Shown here: positions 33,553 to 41,838 of the stretch, piece after piece
How positions within the stretch are numbered: position 1 is the first letter of the stretch
Layout: each line of letters begins with the position of its first letter
Assembly (NCBI RefSeq): GCF_016219575.1
Contig: NZ_JACRMG010000034.1
Span: 62,001 to 126,000 of the forward strand
DNA from: Bradyrhizobium sp.
Lineage (GTDB): Bacteria > Pseudomonadota > Alphaproteobacteria > Rhizobiales > Xanthobacteraceae
DNA length: 64,000 bases
Direction: 5' to 3'
Notes under the pieces: generated by a model
Seen by the model: the letters and a program-made list of their open reading frames with translations, nothing else
Databases searched by the model: none
What the model was told of the DNA's origin: nothing
Position numbers and translations under genes: made by a program

Positions 33553-34425
33553 TCACGCCCTCTTCGCGCGGTCCTTCTCGTTCTGCGCGGAGATCGCGTC
33601 GCGGGCGCGCTGCCAGTCGGCATCGGACCATTCGCGCATCTCGTAGAAATTGCCGCCGGTGGCGAGAGCCTGCGCGCCGTCCATGGCGATGGTCTCGCCG
33701 CTGATCCAGTCGCAGCCGCCGGAGATCAGGAACACGGCGAGGTTCTGCAACTCCTCCATTTTGCCGACGCGTCCCATCGGATTGCGCGCGATGGTGCGCG
33801 CGCCGGGCTGGTCGTTGGGGTTGAGGCGCTTGCTCATGCCTTCGGTGGGGATTTCGCCGGGGGCGATGGTATTGAGGCGGATGCCATAGCGTCCCCATTC
33901 GGCCGCCAGCGACATCGTCATGGCATGGATCGCCGACTTGCTCATCGCCGACGGCACCACGAAGGGGCTGCCGTTGCGTACCCAGGTCACCGTGATCGAG
34001 ACGACGTTGCCGGGGTGCTTGCCCGCGATCCAGCGCCGGCCCACCGCATGCGTCACGTAGAAAGTGCCGTGCATCACGATGTTGGCCACCGCATCGAAGC
34101 CGCGCGGCGAAAGGTCCTGCGTGCGCGAGACGAAATTGCCGGCGGCGTTGTTGATGAGGTCGGTCAGGGGGCCGGCGGTCCAGATCTGTTCGATCATCTC
34201 GTCGACCGCCATGGCGTTCCTGATGTCGACGCCGTGGCTGACCACGCGTCCGCCGTACTCGCCCATCAGTTCGGTTGCGGTCTCGTCGCATACAATCTTG
34301 CGGCGGCCGCAGATGTGCACCTCGGCCCCGAGTTGCAGGAATTTGGCGGCCATGCCCTTGCCGAGGCCGGTTCCGCCGCCGGTGACGAGAATGCGCCGCC
34401 CGGCGAGAAGCTGATCGTTGAACAT
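33553..34425 (-). CDS. short-chain dehydrogenase, 2,4-dienoyl-CoA reductase-like
   Basis: A 290-residue SDR. The cofactor motif is TGGGTGLGKGMA, with NNAAGNFVSRT in place of the usual NNAG end, which is the form seen in peroxisomal-type 2,4-dienoyl-CoA reductases. It lacks the normal tyrosine pattern (the region reads VVPSAMSKSAIHAM), again as in that subfamily. ATG 34425 is chosen; the longer open frame upstream runs antisense through the hydratase gene. Leads a minus unit with CoA ligase 1. It could reduce unsaturated acyl-CoAs. Confidence 0.87.
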   Translation of the reverse strand: MFNDQLLAGRRILVTGGGTGLGKGMAAKFLQLGAEVHICGRRKIVCDETATELMGEYGGRVVSHGVDIRNAMAVDEMIEQIWTAGPLTDLINNAAGNFVSRTQDLSPRGFDAVANIVMHGTFYVTHAVGRRWIAGKHPGNVVSITVTWVRNGSPFVVPSAMSKSAIHAMTMSLAAEWGRYGIRLNTIAPGEIPTEGMSKRLNPNDQPGARTIARNPMGRVGKMEELQNLAVFLISGGCDWISGETIAMDGAQALATGGNFYEMREWSDADWQRARDAISAQNEKDRAKRA

Positions 34426-34466
34426 CGTTTCCACCCGAGGAAATTGTTGAAGGGGATTGTTGTTAA

Positions 34467-34482
34467 TTGGTCGATTGACTAA
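34467..34482. promoter_or_regulatory. near-palindromic operator between divergent units
   Basis: TTGGTCGATTGACTAA: the two 8-base halves agree at 6 of 8 positions (TTGGTCGA and TTAGTCAA), and it contains a -35-like TTGACT. It lies between the dehydrogenase/ligase unit and the hydratase/ligase unit. It looks like a TetR-type site; the regulator is not in the window. Confidence 0.4.
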
Positions 34483-34543
34483 ACCCGAATGACGGCCTTT
34501 GTGTAAAGCCGCAAACAAAGAATACAGGTGAGGAGATTTGCTC

Positions 34544-35359
34544 ATGGAAGATCGCGTCTCGATATCGATCGCCGACGGTATCGCCGACGTCCGGCTGGTG
34601 CGCGCGGACAAGATGAATGCGCTGGACCAGGCCATGTTCGAGGCGCTGGTGGCGGCAACCGAGCGTCTTTCAAAGGAAAAATCCGTCCGGGTGGTAGTAT
34701 TGTCCGGCGAGGGCCGCGCCTTCTGCGCCGGTCTCGACATGGGCCGCTTCGCCGCCATGAAGGACAATGGCGGTAACGGAGTGCCGGGCGGCGAAAGCCG
34801 CGATCTCTCCAGGCGTACCCACGGCCAGGCCAATTTCCCGCAGCAGGCGGTGTGGGGCTGGCGCCAGCTTCCGGTCCCCGTCATCGCCGCGATCCAGGGC
34901 GTCGCCTTCGGCGGCGGCTTCCAGCTCGCGCTCGGCGCCGACATCCGCCTGATGGCGCCGGATGCGCGCATGTCGATCATGGAGATCAAATGGGGCCTGG
35001 TGCCCGACATGGCGGGCACGCCGATCCTGGCGAGCCTGGTGCGCGACGACATCCTGCGCGAGCTGACCTACACCGGCCGCATCTTCTCGGCGCAGGAGGC
35101 ATTGAGCTACGGCCTCGCCACCCGCATCTGCGACGACCCGCGCGCGGCAGCGCTGGAGATGGCGCGCGACATCGCCGGCAAGAACCCGCACGCCATCCGC
35201 GCCGCGAAGCGCATGATGAACAATCTCTCGGTCGATCCGGGTCCTGCGCTGCTGGCGGAGTCCGTCGAGCAGCAGAAGCTGATCGGCAGCCCCAACCAGA
35301 CCGAAGCCGTGCGTGCGAACATGGAAAAACGCGCGCCAAGGTTTGCGGAGGCGGGGTAA
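34544..35359 (+). CDS. crotonase-family enoyl-CoA hydratase/isomerase
   Basis: A 271-residue crotonase with motifs GRAFCAGLDMGRF and AAIQGVAFGGGFQLALGAD. The active-site loop reads MSIMEIKWGLVPDMAGT, holding a glutamate and an aspartate as in isomerase/hydratase members that handle dienoyl-CoAs. ATG 34544 follows GGTGAGGAG; a TTG at 34538 is the alternative. It begins the plus unit that ends with CoA ligase 2, divergent from the dehydrogenase and ligase 1. Substrate unknown. Confidence 0.88.
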   Translation: MEDRVSISIADGIADVRLVRADKMNALDQAMFEALVAATERLSKEKSVRVVVLSGEGRAFCAGLDMGRFAAMKDNGGNGVPGGESRDLSRRTHGQANFPQQAVWGWRQLPVPVIAAIQGVAFGGGFQLALGADIRLMAPDARMSIMEIKWGLVPDMAGTPILASLVRDDILRELTYTGRIFSAQEALSYGLATRICDDPRAAALEMARDIAGKNPHAIRAAKRMMNNLSVDPGPALLAESVEQQKLIGSPNQTEAVRANMEKRAPRFAEAG

Positions 35360-35459
35360 CCCTCATCCTGAGGAGCGCGTAGCGCGTCTCGAAGGATGAA
35401 GGCCCGTCTGTGGCCTCATGATTCGAGACGCCTGCTCCGCAGGCTCCTCACCATGAGGG
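35360..35459. repeat. intergenic palindrome, CCTCATCCTGAGG family
   Basis: Outer arms CCCTCATCCTGAGGAG and CTCCTCACCATGAGGG, with inner GCGTCTCGAA and TTCGAGACGC pairs. It lies between the hydratase and ligase 2 genes on the same strand. An in-frame ATG at 35453 is inside the repeat and was not used as the ligase start. Confidence 0.8.
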
Positions 35460-35497
35460 TCTTCCACCAAACCCGACAACAGAATCGGAATGCGACA

Positions 35498-37036
35498 ATG
35501 ACCTCTCTCTTCCACGGCATCATCAGCGGAAAGCGCCGGCGCAGCCATGACGAGGTCGCCGAGCGCGCCGAGCGCATCGCCTCGGGACTGCAATCGCTCG
35601 GCGTGAAGCAGGGCGACAGCGTCTGTATGCTGATGCGCAACGACGTCGCCTTCATCGAGGCAGCCTATGCGGCGATGCGGCTGGGTGCCTATGGCGTGCC
35701 GATCAACTGGCACTTCAAGCCGGAAGAGATCAATTACGTGCTGATGGATTCCGGCACGCGCGTGCTGATCGCCCATGCCGACATGCTGCACCAGTTGCGG
35801 GACGCAATTCCAGCCGGCGTCACCGTGCTGGCCGTTCCGACGCCGCCGGAAATTCTCCAAAACTACAAGATCGACCCCGACCATCTGGCGATGCCGGATT
35901 TCGCGATCGACTTCGAATCCTGGCTGAAGGATTTTCCCCGCTACGACGGCCCGGCGGTGCCGCAGCCCGCCAACATGATCTACACCTCCGGCACCACGGG
36001 CCATCCCAAGGGCGTGCGCCGCAACGCGCCGACGCCGGAGCAGACGGCCAATGCGGAAGCCATGCGCGCGCTGATCTACGGCCTCAAGCCCGATGCCCGC
36101 GTTATCCTGCCGGGCCCGCTCTATCACTCGGCGCCGAATTCCTTTGGCCTGCGCGCCGGCCGGCTCGGTGGCGTGCTGGTGTTGATGCCGCGCTTCGACG
36201 CCGAGGAATTCCTGCACCTGATCGACAGCGAGAAGATCGACACCATCTTCATGGTGCCGACCATGTTCATCCGCCTGATGAAGCTCCCGGAAGAGATACG
36301 CCGGAAGTACGACATGTCCTCGCTGCGCCACATCATCCATGCCGCTGCACCTTGCCCCGCCGACGTCAAGCGCGCGATGATCGACTGGTGGGGCCCGGTG
36401 ATCTACGAATTCTACGGTTCGACCGAGTCCGGTGCGGTGACCTTTGCGACCTCGGAAGACGCGCTGAAGAAGCCGGGCACGGTCGGAAAAATTTCACCCG
36501 GCGCGGAGCTGCGCTTCATCGGCGATGATGGGCGCGAATTGCCGCCCGGCCAGATCGGCGAAATCTATTCGCGCATATCGGGCAATCCGGATTTCACCTA
36601 TCACAACAAGCCGGAGAAGCGCACCGAGATCGACCGCGCCGGCTTCATTACCTCGGGCGACGTCGGATACATCGATGAAGACGGCTACGTCTTCATCTGC
36701 GACCGCAAGCGCGACATGGTGATCTCCGGCGGCGTCAACATCTATCCCGCCGAGATCGAGGCGGTGCTGCATGCCTTGCCCGGCGTGCACGATTGCGCCG
36801 TGTTCGGCATCCCCGACGCCGAGTTCGGCGAAGCGCTGATGGCGGTGGTGGAGCCGCAGCCGGGTGCGGCGCTCGATGTCGCCGACATCCGCGCCCGGCT
36901 GAAGACCTCGCTCGCCGATTACAAGGTGCCCAAGCACATCGAGATCGCGATCAATTTGCCGCGCGAGGATTCCGGAAAAATCTTCAAGCGCCGCCTGCGC
37001 GATCCCTATTGGGAGCGGGCAGGGCGGCGGATCTAA
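35498..37036 (+). CDS. acyl-CoA synthetase 2 (bile-acid/aryl-CoA ligase type)
   Basis: A 512-residue adenylate-forming CoA ligase. Motifs: MIYTSGTTGHPKGVRRN, EFYGSTESGAVTF, SGDVGYIDEDGYVFICDRKR, VISGGVNIYPAEIEAVL, and the C-terminal DSGKIFKRRLRDPYW. The short N-terminus (starting MTSLFHGIISGKRRR) is typical of a ligase subgroup found with steroid and aromatic catabolism. ATG 35498 is chosen over in-frame Mets inside the repeat. It is only distantly like ligase 1, so the two are not a recent duplication. Confidence 0.9.
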   Translation: MTSLFHGIISGKRRRSHDEVAERAERIASGLQSLGVKQGDSVCMLMRNDVAFIEAAYAAMRLGAYGVPINWHFKPEEINYVLMDSGTRVLIAHADMLHQLRDAIPAGVTVLAVPTPPEILQNYKIDPDHLAMPDFAIDFESWLKDFPRYDGPAVPQPANMIYTSGTTGHPKGVRRNAPTPEQTANAEAMRALIYGLKPDARVILPGPLYHSAPNSFGLRAGRLGGVLVLMPRFDAEEFLHLIDSEKIDTIFMVPTMFIRLMKLPEEIRRKYDMSSLRHIIHAAAPCPADVKRAMIDWWGPVIYEFYGSTESGAVTFATSEDALKKPGTVGKISPGAELRFIGDDGRELPPGQIGEIYSRISGNPDFTYHNKPEKRTEIDRAGFITSGDVGYIDEDGYVFICDRKRDMVISGGVNIYPAEIEAVLHALPGVHDCAVFGIPDAEFGEALMAVVEPQPGAALDVADIRARLKTSLADYKVPKHIEIAINLPREDSGKIFKRRLRDPYWERAGRRI

Positions 37037-37055
37037 CCGCAACGAGAAAAGCTGG

Positions 37056-37178
37056 ATCGTAGGGTGGGTTAGCCGGAGGCGTAATCCACCACCCACGCGC
37101 ACCAGTCGGTGGGTTACGCCTGCCGCCGGCGCTCGTTGAGCTGCCGGATAGCGTGGCCCGGCTAACCCACCCTACGAT
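37056..37178. repeat. intergenic palindrome, GTAGGGTGGG family (copy B)
   Basis: Perfect 20-base outer arms, 37056-37075 (ATCGTAGGGTGGGTTAGCCG) and 37159-37178, with further pairing inside (GGCGTAATCCACC with GGTGGGTTACGCC). Follows the ligase 2 stop and may end its transcript. Confidence 0.9.
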
Positions 37179-37194
37179 TTTTCCGAATTGTCCC

Positions 37195-37223
37195 TTGACT
37201 ATTCCGTAAATCGGAACTATATC
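37195..37223 (+). promoter_or_regulatory. sigma-70 promoter with embedded operator
   Basis: TTGACT (37195-37200), a 17-base spacer and TATATC (37218-37223) make one of the best promoter matches in the window. The spacer holds an inverted repeat, TTCCG-TAAAT-CGGAA, placed so that a bound protein would block RNA polymerase. Transcription would run right from about 37230. Confidence 0.6.
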
Positions 37224-37229
37224 TGCCCC

Positions 37230-37620
37230 ATCCCGCGCCACCATGAGGGGACGCTTCGCGGTCGTCACGAACGTTTGCGCGGGTTGCGATGGACGCTGCG
37301 GCGTCAGGCGGGATCAGTCTCGCCAGACGAAACGTTCGCGGCGTACGGCGAAATCGTGTGGTCCTGGCGCCGCGACCCTGGCGCTACGCCGACGGGAATC
37401 TTCCCATTGGCAACGGGGGCAAGAAAGGCCGTTCCCCGGGGAGATTACGTATAAGCCGTAAAGCCATTGCGCGGGGAAAGCCGGGATGTCCTGGCTGTAC
37501 CTGTCAAACCCGTGTGCATTTGCTTTTGCTACAGATCGCACACGGTGATGCGGGCGCAGTCGGCGCCCGGCTTTCCCTGCGCCCTCTGGAAGACGGAGGG
37601 CCAACGAAGATGCAAACCCC
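37230..37620 (+). ncRNA. candidate transcribed repeat / structured RNA element
   Basis: Downstream of the 37195 promoter the sequence has no clear protein but ends in a strong long-range stem: 37469-37485 (GCGCGGGGAAAGCCGGG) pairs with 37566-37582 with a single G-U. An inner stem pairs CCGTGTGC (37510-37517) with GCACACGG (37539-37546). From memory this block occurs many times in Bradyrhizobium genomes between genes; this needs a search. A 72-codon frame (37243-37461, beginning MRGRFAVVTN) starts just after the predicted transcript start and could be a relic or a leader peptide. Confidence 0.4.
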
Positions 37621-37660
37621 GGGCGAAAACGCGCCGCGGGAATGCGGACGCTCACCCCAT

Positions 37661-37783
37661 CGTCGCCCCGGCGCAGGCCGGGGCCCATACGCCGCAGCGG
37701 AAATTGTTCAGCGCGATGGGTGGTTGGCTTTCCCTAACAATGAGGACTTGTGGTTATCGGCCCCGGCCTGCGCCGGGGCGACA
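37661..37783. repeat. intergenic palindrome, GTCGCCCCGGCGCAGG family
   Basis: Arms CGTCGCCCCGGCGCAGGCCG (37661-37680) and the complementary block 37758-37782, about 80 bases apart. Lies in the ppc leader region, about 80 bases before its start. Confidence 0.8.
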
Positions 37784-37863
37784 AACCCCATCTTCATCTT
37801 GCACTGCGGCAAAAAACTTGCACACTCCACACCAGCCGGGCAGCCTCTGGAGTAGCCAGCCCC

Positions 37864-40677
37864 ATGTCGCCCCAGACCAAGCCGTCCGAGACCGACGCCC
37901 GCGCCAAACGGGCTGAAGAGGCGCAGATTCTTGAAAAATTTGCGCAAGAGGCAGACGCCCGCCTGCGCGACGACATCCGGCTCTTGGGCCGCATCCTCGG
38001 CGATACCGTGCGCGACCAGGAGGGGGCGGATGTCTTCGACCTCGTCGAGCGCATCCGCCAGACCTCGATCCGCTTCCACCGCGACGACGACAAGCCGGCC
38101 CGGCGCGAGCTGGAGCTGATCCTCGACAGCATGTCGATCAGCCAGACCGTGCGGATCGTGCGCGCCTTCAGCTACTTCTCGCACCTGGCCAACATTGCCG
38201 AGGACCAGAACAACATCCGCCAGATGCGAGCGCGGACAGGGCGGGGCGGCGCACCGCGCACGAGCATGCTGGCCCAGACGCTGGCGCATGCCCGCGACGC
38301 CGGCATCAGCGCGGCCGATCTGCGCCGCTTTTTCGCAACCGCCGAGGTCAGTCCCGTGCTGACGGCGCATCCAACCGAAGTCCGCCGCAAGAGCACCATG
38401 GACCGCGAGATGGAGATCGCCGCGCTGCTGGACCGGCGTGAGCGGGTGCAACTCACCCCTGAGGAGGCCGCGGCCGACGACGAGCAATTGCGGCGGGAAG
38501 TGCTGACGTTGTGGAAGACCAACCTCTTGCGCCGGACCAAGCTGACCGTGCTGGACGAGGTCGGCAACGGCCTGTCGTTCTACGACTACACTTTTTTGCG
38601 CGAGGTGCCGCGGCTGCACTGCGCGCTGGAAGACCGGCTGAACGAGGGTGATGGCGCGGCGCGGGGCGAACTGGCTTCGTTCCTGAAGATGGGAAGCTGG
38701 ATCGGCGGCGATCGCGACGGCAACCCGTTCGTGACCGCTGAAGTGATGCGCGGCACGCTGAAACTCCAGTCAAGCCGGATACTGCGCTACTATCTGGAGG
38801 AGCTGCATGTCCTCGGCTCGGAGCTGTCGCTGGCGGCGCATCTGGCCGACATCTCCAAGGATTTGCGCCTGCTTGCCGAGCGCTCGCCGGACCGCTCGCC
38901 GCATCGCAGCGGCGAGCCGTATCGTCTGGCCGTCTCCGGCATTTTCGCGCGGCTCACCGCGACCGCGGCGCGGCTGGGTGTCGAGACGACGCGCGCGGCG
39001 GTCGGAGAAGCGGAGGCCTATGGCAATGTCGCGGAATTCAAGGCCGATCTCGACATCCTCTACCGCTCGCTGGTGTCGAACAATTCCGGCGTGATTGCGC
39101 GTGGCCGGCTGCGGCAGTTGCGCCGGGCGGTGGATTGCTTCGGCTTCCACCTCGCAAGCCTCGACATCCGCCAGAACTCCGCCGTGCATGAGCGCACCGT
39201 TGCCGAGCTGATCGACGCGGCGATGCCGGGCATGTCCTATCTCGCGCTTGGCGAGGAGGCGCGGGTGGCGCTGCTGTCAAAGGAACTGAGCAATGCACGT
39301 CCGCTGACCTCGGCCTTCGTCAAATACAGCGAGGAGACCGCCGGTGAACTGGCGGTCTTCCATGCCGCGGCCGAGGCCCATTCGCTGTATGGCGCCGCCG
39401 CGATCCCGCAATGCATCATCTCGATGTGCAAGGGCATGTCCGACATGCTCGAAGTGGCGCTGCTGCTGAAGGAAGCGGGCCTTATTCACCCTTCCGGCCG
39501 CAGCGCCGTCAACATCGTGCCGCTGTTCGAGACCATCGAGGATCTGCAGGCCTCCAGCGGCATCATGGACCGCATGCTGTCGCTGCACGACTACCGCAAG
39601 CTGGTGGACAGCCGCGGCGCGTTGCAGGAGGTCATGCTCGGCTATTCCGACAGCAACAAGGATGGCGGCTTCGTCACCTCGGGCTGGGAGCTCTACAAGG
39701 CCGAGATCGGCCTGGTCGAAGTGTTCGAGCGCCACCACGTGCGCCTGCGCCTGTTCCACGGCCGCGGCGGTTCGGTCGGCCGCGGCGGCGGTCCGAGCTA
39801 TGACGCCATCATCGCCCAGCCGGGCGGGGCGGTGAACGGCCAGATCAGGATCACCGAGCAGGGCGAGATCATCTCGAGCAAATATTCCAATGCCGAGGTT
39901 GGCCGCAGCAATCTGGAAATCCTGGCTGCGGCCACGCTGGAAGCAAGCCTGTTGCAGCCGAAGCAAAGCGCGCCGCGCACCGAATACCTCAAGGCAATGG
40001 ATGAACTATCCACGCTGGCCTTCAAGGCCTATCGCGGCTTGGTCTACGAGACCGAGGGCTTTGCTGATTATTTCTGGTCGTCCACCGTCATCAACGAGAT
40101 TGCGACGCTCAACATCGGCAGCCGCCCGGCCTCGCGCAAGAAGACCCGCGAGATTGAGGATCTGCGCGCGATTCCCTGGGTGTTCTCCTGGGCGCAATGC
40201 CGGCTGATGCTGCCGGGCTGGTACGGCTTTGCCAGTGCCGTCGAGACCTGGATCGCCAGAAATCCCGACAAGGGCATGGCCTTCCTGCAGGAGCTCTACC
40301 GCGAATGGCCGTTCTTCCGCATGCTCTTGTCGAACATGGACATGGTGCTGGCCAAGAGCTCGATCGCGATCGCTTCGCGCTATGCCGAGCTGGTGCCCGA
40401 CGTTGAGCTGCGCGAGAAGATATTCAGCCGCATCAAGGTCGAATGGCACAACTGCATCGACCTGCTGCTGAAGATCATGGGGCAGGACCGGCTGCTGCAG
40501 GGCAACCCGCTGCTCGAACGCTCGATCCGCAACCGCTTCCCCTATCTCGACCCGCTCAATCACGTGCAGGTCGAGCTCTTGAAGGAACACCGCGCGCAAA
40601 ACCCCGACGAACAGGTGCTGCGCGGCATCCAGATCACCATCAACGGCATTTCCGCGGGGCTGCGCAACAGCGGGTGA
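37864..40677 (+). CDS. ppc: phosphoenolpyruvate carboxylase
   Basis: A 937-residue enzyme that makes oxaloacetate from phosphoenolpyruvate and bicarbonate, the main anaplerotic step in many rhizobia. Catalytic histidine region VLTAHPTEVRRKS near residue 165, SWIGGDRDGNPFV, GYSDSNKDGGFVTSGWEL, and the mobile loop FHGRGGSVGRGGGPSYDAI near 634. It ends RNSG, a close form of the usual C-terminal QNTG. ATG 37864 is chosen; the open frame extends upstream only through the repeat. It is a single-gene unit, unrelated to its catabolic neighbours except through carbon balance. Confidence 0.96.
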   Translation: MSPQTKPSETDARAKRAEEAQILEKFAQEADARLRDDIRLLGRILGDTVRDQEGADVFDLVERIRQTSIRFHRDDDKPARRELELILDSMSISQTVRIVRAFSYFSHLANIAEDQNNIRQMRARTGRGGAPRTSMLAQTLAHARDAGISAADLRRFFATAEVSPVLTAHPTEVRRKSTMDREMEIAALLDRRERVQLTPEEAAADDEQLRREVLTLWKTNLLRRTKLTVLDEVGNGLSFYDYTFLREVPRLHCALEDRLNEGDGAARGELASFLKMGSWIGGDRDGNPFVTAEVMRGTLKLQSSRILRYYLEELHVLGSELSLAAHLADISKDLRLLAERSPDRSPHRSGEPYRLAVSGIFARLTATAARLGVETTRAAVGEAEAYGNVAEFKADLDILYRSLVSNNSGVIARGRLRQLRRAVDCFGFHLASLDIRQNSAVHERTVAELIDAAMPGMSYLALGEEARVALLSKELSNARPLTSAFVKYSEETAGELAVFHAAAEAHSLYGAAAIPQCIISMCKGMSDMLEVALLLKEAGLIHPSGRSAVNIVPLFETIEDLQASSGIMDRMLSLHDYRKLVDSRGALQEVMLGYSDSNKDGGFVTSGWELYKAEIGLVEVFERHHVRLRLFHGRGGSVGRGGGPSYDAIIAQPGGAVNGQIRITEQGEIISSKYSNAEVGRSNLEILAAATLEASLLQPKQSAPRTEYLKAMDELSTLAFKAYRGLVYETEGFADYFWSSTVINEIATLNIGSRPASRKKTREIEDLRAIPWVFSWAQCRLMLPGWYGFASAVETWIARNPDKGMAFLQELYREWPFFRMLLSNMDMVLAKSSIAIASRYAELVPDVELREKIFSRIKVEWHNCIDLLLKIMGQDRLLQGNPLLERSIRNRFPYLDPLNHVQVELLKEHRAQNPDEQVLRGIQITINGISAGLRNSG

Positions 40678-40688
40678 TTTTACCCTTC

Positions 40689-40729
40689 GTCATTCCGGGC
40701 TCGCGCCAATAGGCGCGCCCCGGAATGAC
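40689..40729. terminator. bidirectional terminator hairpin (GTCATTCCGGG family)
   Basis: Perfect 11-base arms, GTCATTCCGGG (40689-40699) and CCCGGAATGAC (40719-40729), with a GCGC/GCGC inner pair. It sits 11 bases after ppc and 15 before the converging dehydrogenase stop. The same arms bound the repeat at 51872-51968. Confidence 0.7.
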
Positions 40730-40743
40730 AGAAACTCAGGTGG

Positions 40744-41658
40744 CTAGACCGGATCCCACGGGAAAATATCCGCCGAGCGGTCGAGCTTGTAGAACGAGTC
40801 CTTGAGCGCGGGCATGCCGTGTTCGGCGATGGTCTGCGGCGTCCAACCTTCGCTGCGATGCACCGAGCGCAACGGGCGGTTCTGGCTGAACAGGAATATC
40901 TCGTTCATACGCACGCCGAAGATCTGCCCGGTGACGTCCTTGGCCGCGTCGGACATCAGATAGGCGCAGACCGGCGCGATCTTTTCGGGGCCCATCTGCT
41001 TGATCTTCTCGACCCGCGCCTTCTGGGCTTCCGTCTCGGTCGGGATGGTGCCGATCATGCGGGTCCAGGCGAACGGCGAGACGCAGTTGGAGCGCACGTT
41101 GAAGCGGCCCATGTCGAGCGCGATCGACTTCGACAGGCCGACGATGCCGAGCTTGGCGGCGGCGTAGTTGGCTTGTCCGAAATTGCCGATCAGGCCGGAG
41201 GTCGAGGTGAAGTGCACGAAGGAACCGCTCTCCTGCTCGCGGAAGATCCGCGCCGCCGCGTGGCTGACGTAGAACGAGCCCATCAGGTGCACCTTGATGA
41301 CGGCCTCGAAGGCTTCCACGCTCATCTTGTGGAAGATCATGTCGCGAAGGATGCCGGCATTGTTGACGACCCCGTCGAGCCGGCCGAAATGATCGGTCGC
41401 GGTCTTGACGATCTTGCTGGCGGGGATCGCTTCGGCCACCGACTCGAAGTTGGGCACCGCGATGCCGCCGCGCTTCTTGATCTCCTGGACCACTTCCTCG
41501 GCCGGCGCGGCCGAGTTGCCGGCGCCGTCTGCGGCGCCGCCGGGATCGTTGACCACGACCTTGGCGCCTTCGGCGGCGCAGAGCAGCGCGATCTCGCGTC
41601 CGATGCCGCGGCCTGCGCCGGTGACGATGATGACCTTGTCTTGCAGCGATTTTGCCAT
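40744..41658 (-). CDS. short-chain dehydrogenase, 3-hydroxyacyl-CoA dehydrogenase type
   Basis: A 304-residue SDR of the multifunctional-enzyme type 2 class. The cofactor motif is TGAGRGIGREIALLCAAEGA followed by VVVNDPGG, NNAGILRD, and the catalytic set in TSTSGLIGNFGQANYAAAKLG. It has a C-terminal tail of about 50 residues, also usual for this class. It would oxidise a 3-hydroxyacyl-CoA. ATG 41658 follows an AGGAGAAC site. It is downstream of the thiolase and DUF35 genes on the same strand, with a palindromic repeat between. Confidence 0.88.
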   Translation of the reverse strand: MAKSLQDKVIIVTGAGRGIGREIALLCAAEGAKVVVNDPGGAADGAGNSAAPAEEVVQEIKKRGGIAVPNFESVAEAIPASKIVKTATDHFGRLDGVVNNAGILRDMIFHKMSVEAFEAVIKVHLMGSFYVSHAAARIFREQESGSFVHFTSTSGLIGNFGQANYAAAKLGIVGLSKSIALDMGRFNVRSNCVSPFAWTRMIGTIPTETEAQKARVEKIKQMGPEKIAPVCAYLMSDAAKDVTGQIFGVRMNEIFLFSQNRPLRSVHRSEGWTPQTIAEHGMPALKDSFYKLDRSADIFPWDPV

Positions 41659-41689
41659 TTGGTTGTTCTCCTGATTGATCTCTTGCCTA

Positions 41690-41822
41690 CCTCGCCCCGC
41701 TTGCGGGGAGAGGTCGGATTGCATCGAAGATGCAATCCGGGTGAGGGGGACTCTCCGCGAGTCCGAATGTGTGGAAGCAGCCCCTCACCCCGACCCTCTC
41801 CCCGTGAAGAACGGGGAGAGGA
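41690..41822. repeat. intergenic palindrome, CTCTCCCCG family (copy B)
   Basis: Same architecture and largely the same sequence as 9411-9551: outer CTCGCCCCGCTTGCGGGGAG with CTCTCCCCG, inner GGATTGCATC/GATGCAATCC and GACTC/GAGTC. Compensating changes in the inner stem (GATCGCATC in copy A, GATTGCATC here, both still paired) suggest the RNA or DNA fold is kept. It separates thiolase and dehydrogenase genes of one unit. Confidence 0.85.
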
Positions 41823-41838
41823 GAGACGGGCCGCTCCC

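Larger units (their letters stand above)
37037..37863. other. 827-base gene-poor stretch upstream of ppc
   Basis: Three blocks can be seen: a GTAGGG-family palindrome (37056-37178), a promoter with stem-loop element (37195-37620), and a GTCGCCCCGG palindrome (37661-37783). Short open frames here have no recognisable protein and follow the repeats. The ppc leader occupies the last 80 bases. Confidence 0.7.

Noticed and set aside
37289..37855. 188-codon open frame upstream of ppc
   Set aside because: It spans the stem-loop element and a palindrome; sequence such as GAGRGPYAAAE is what the repeat reads as when translated.
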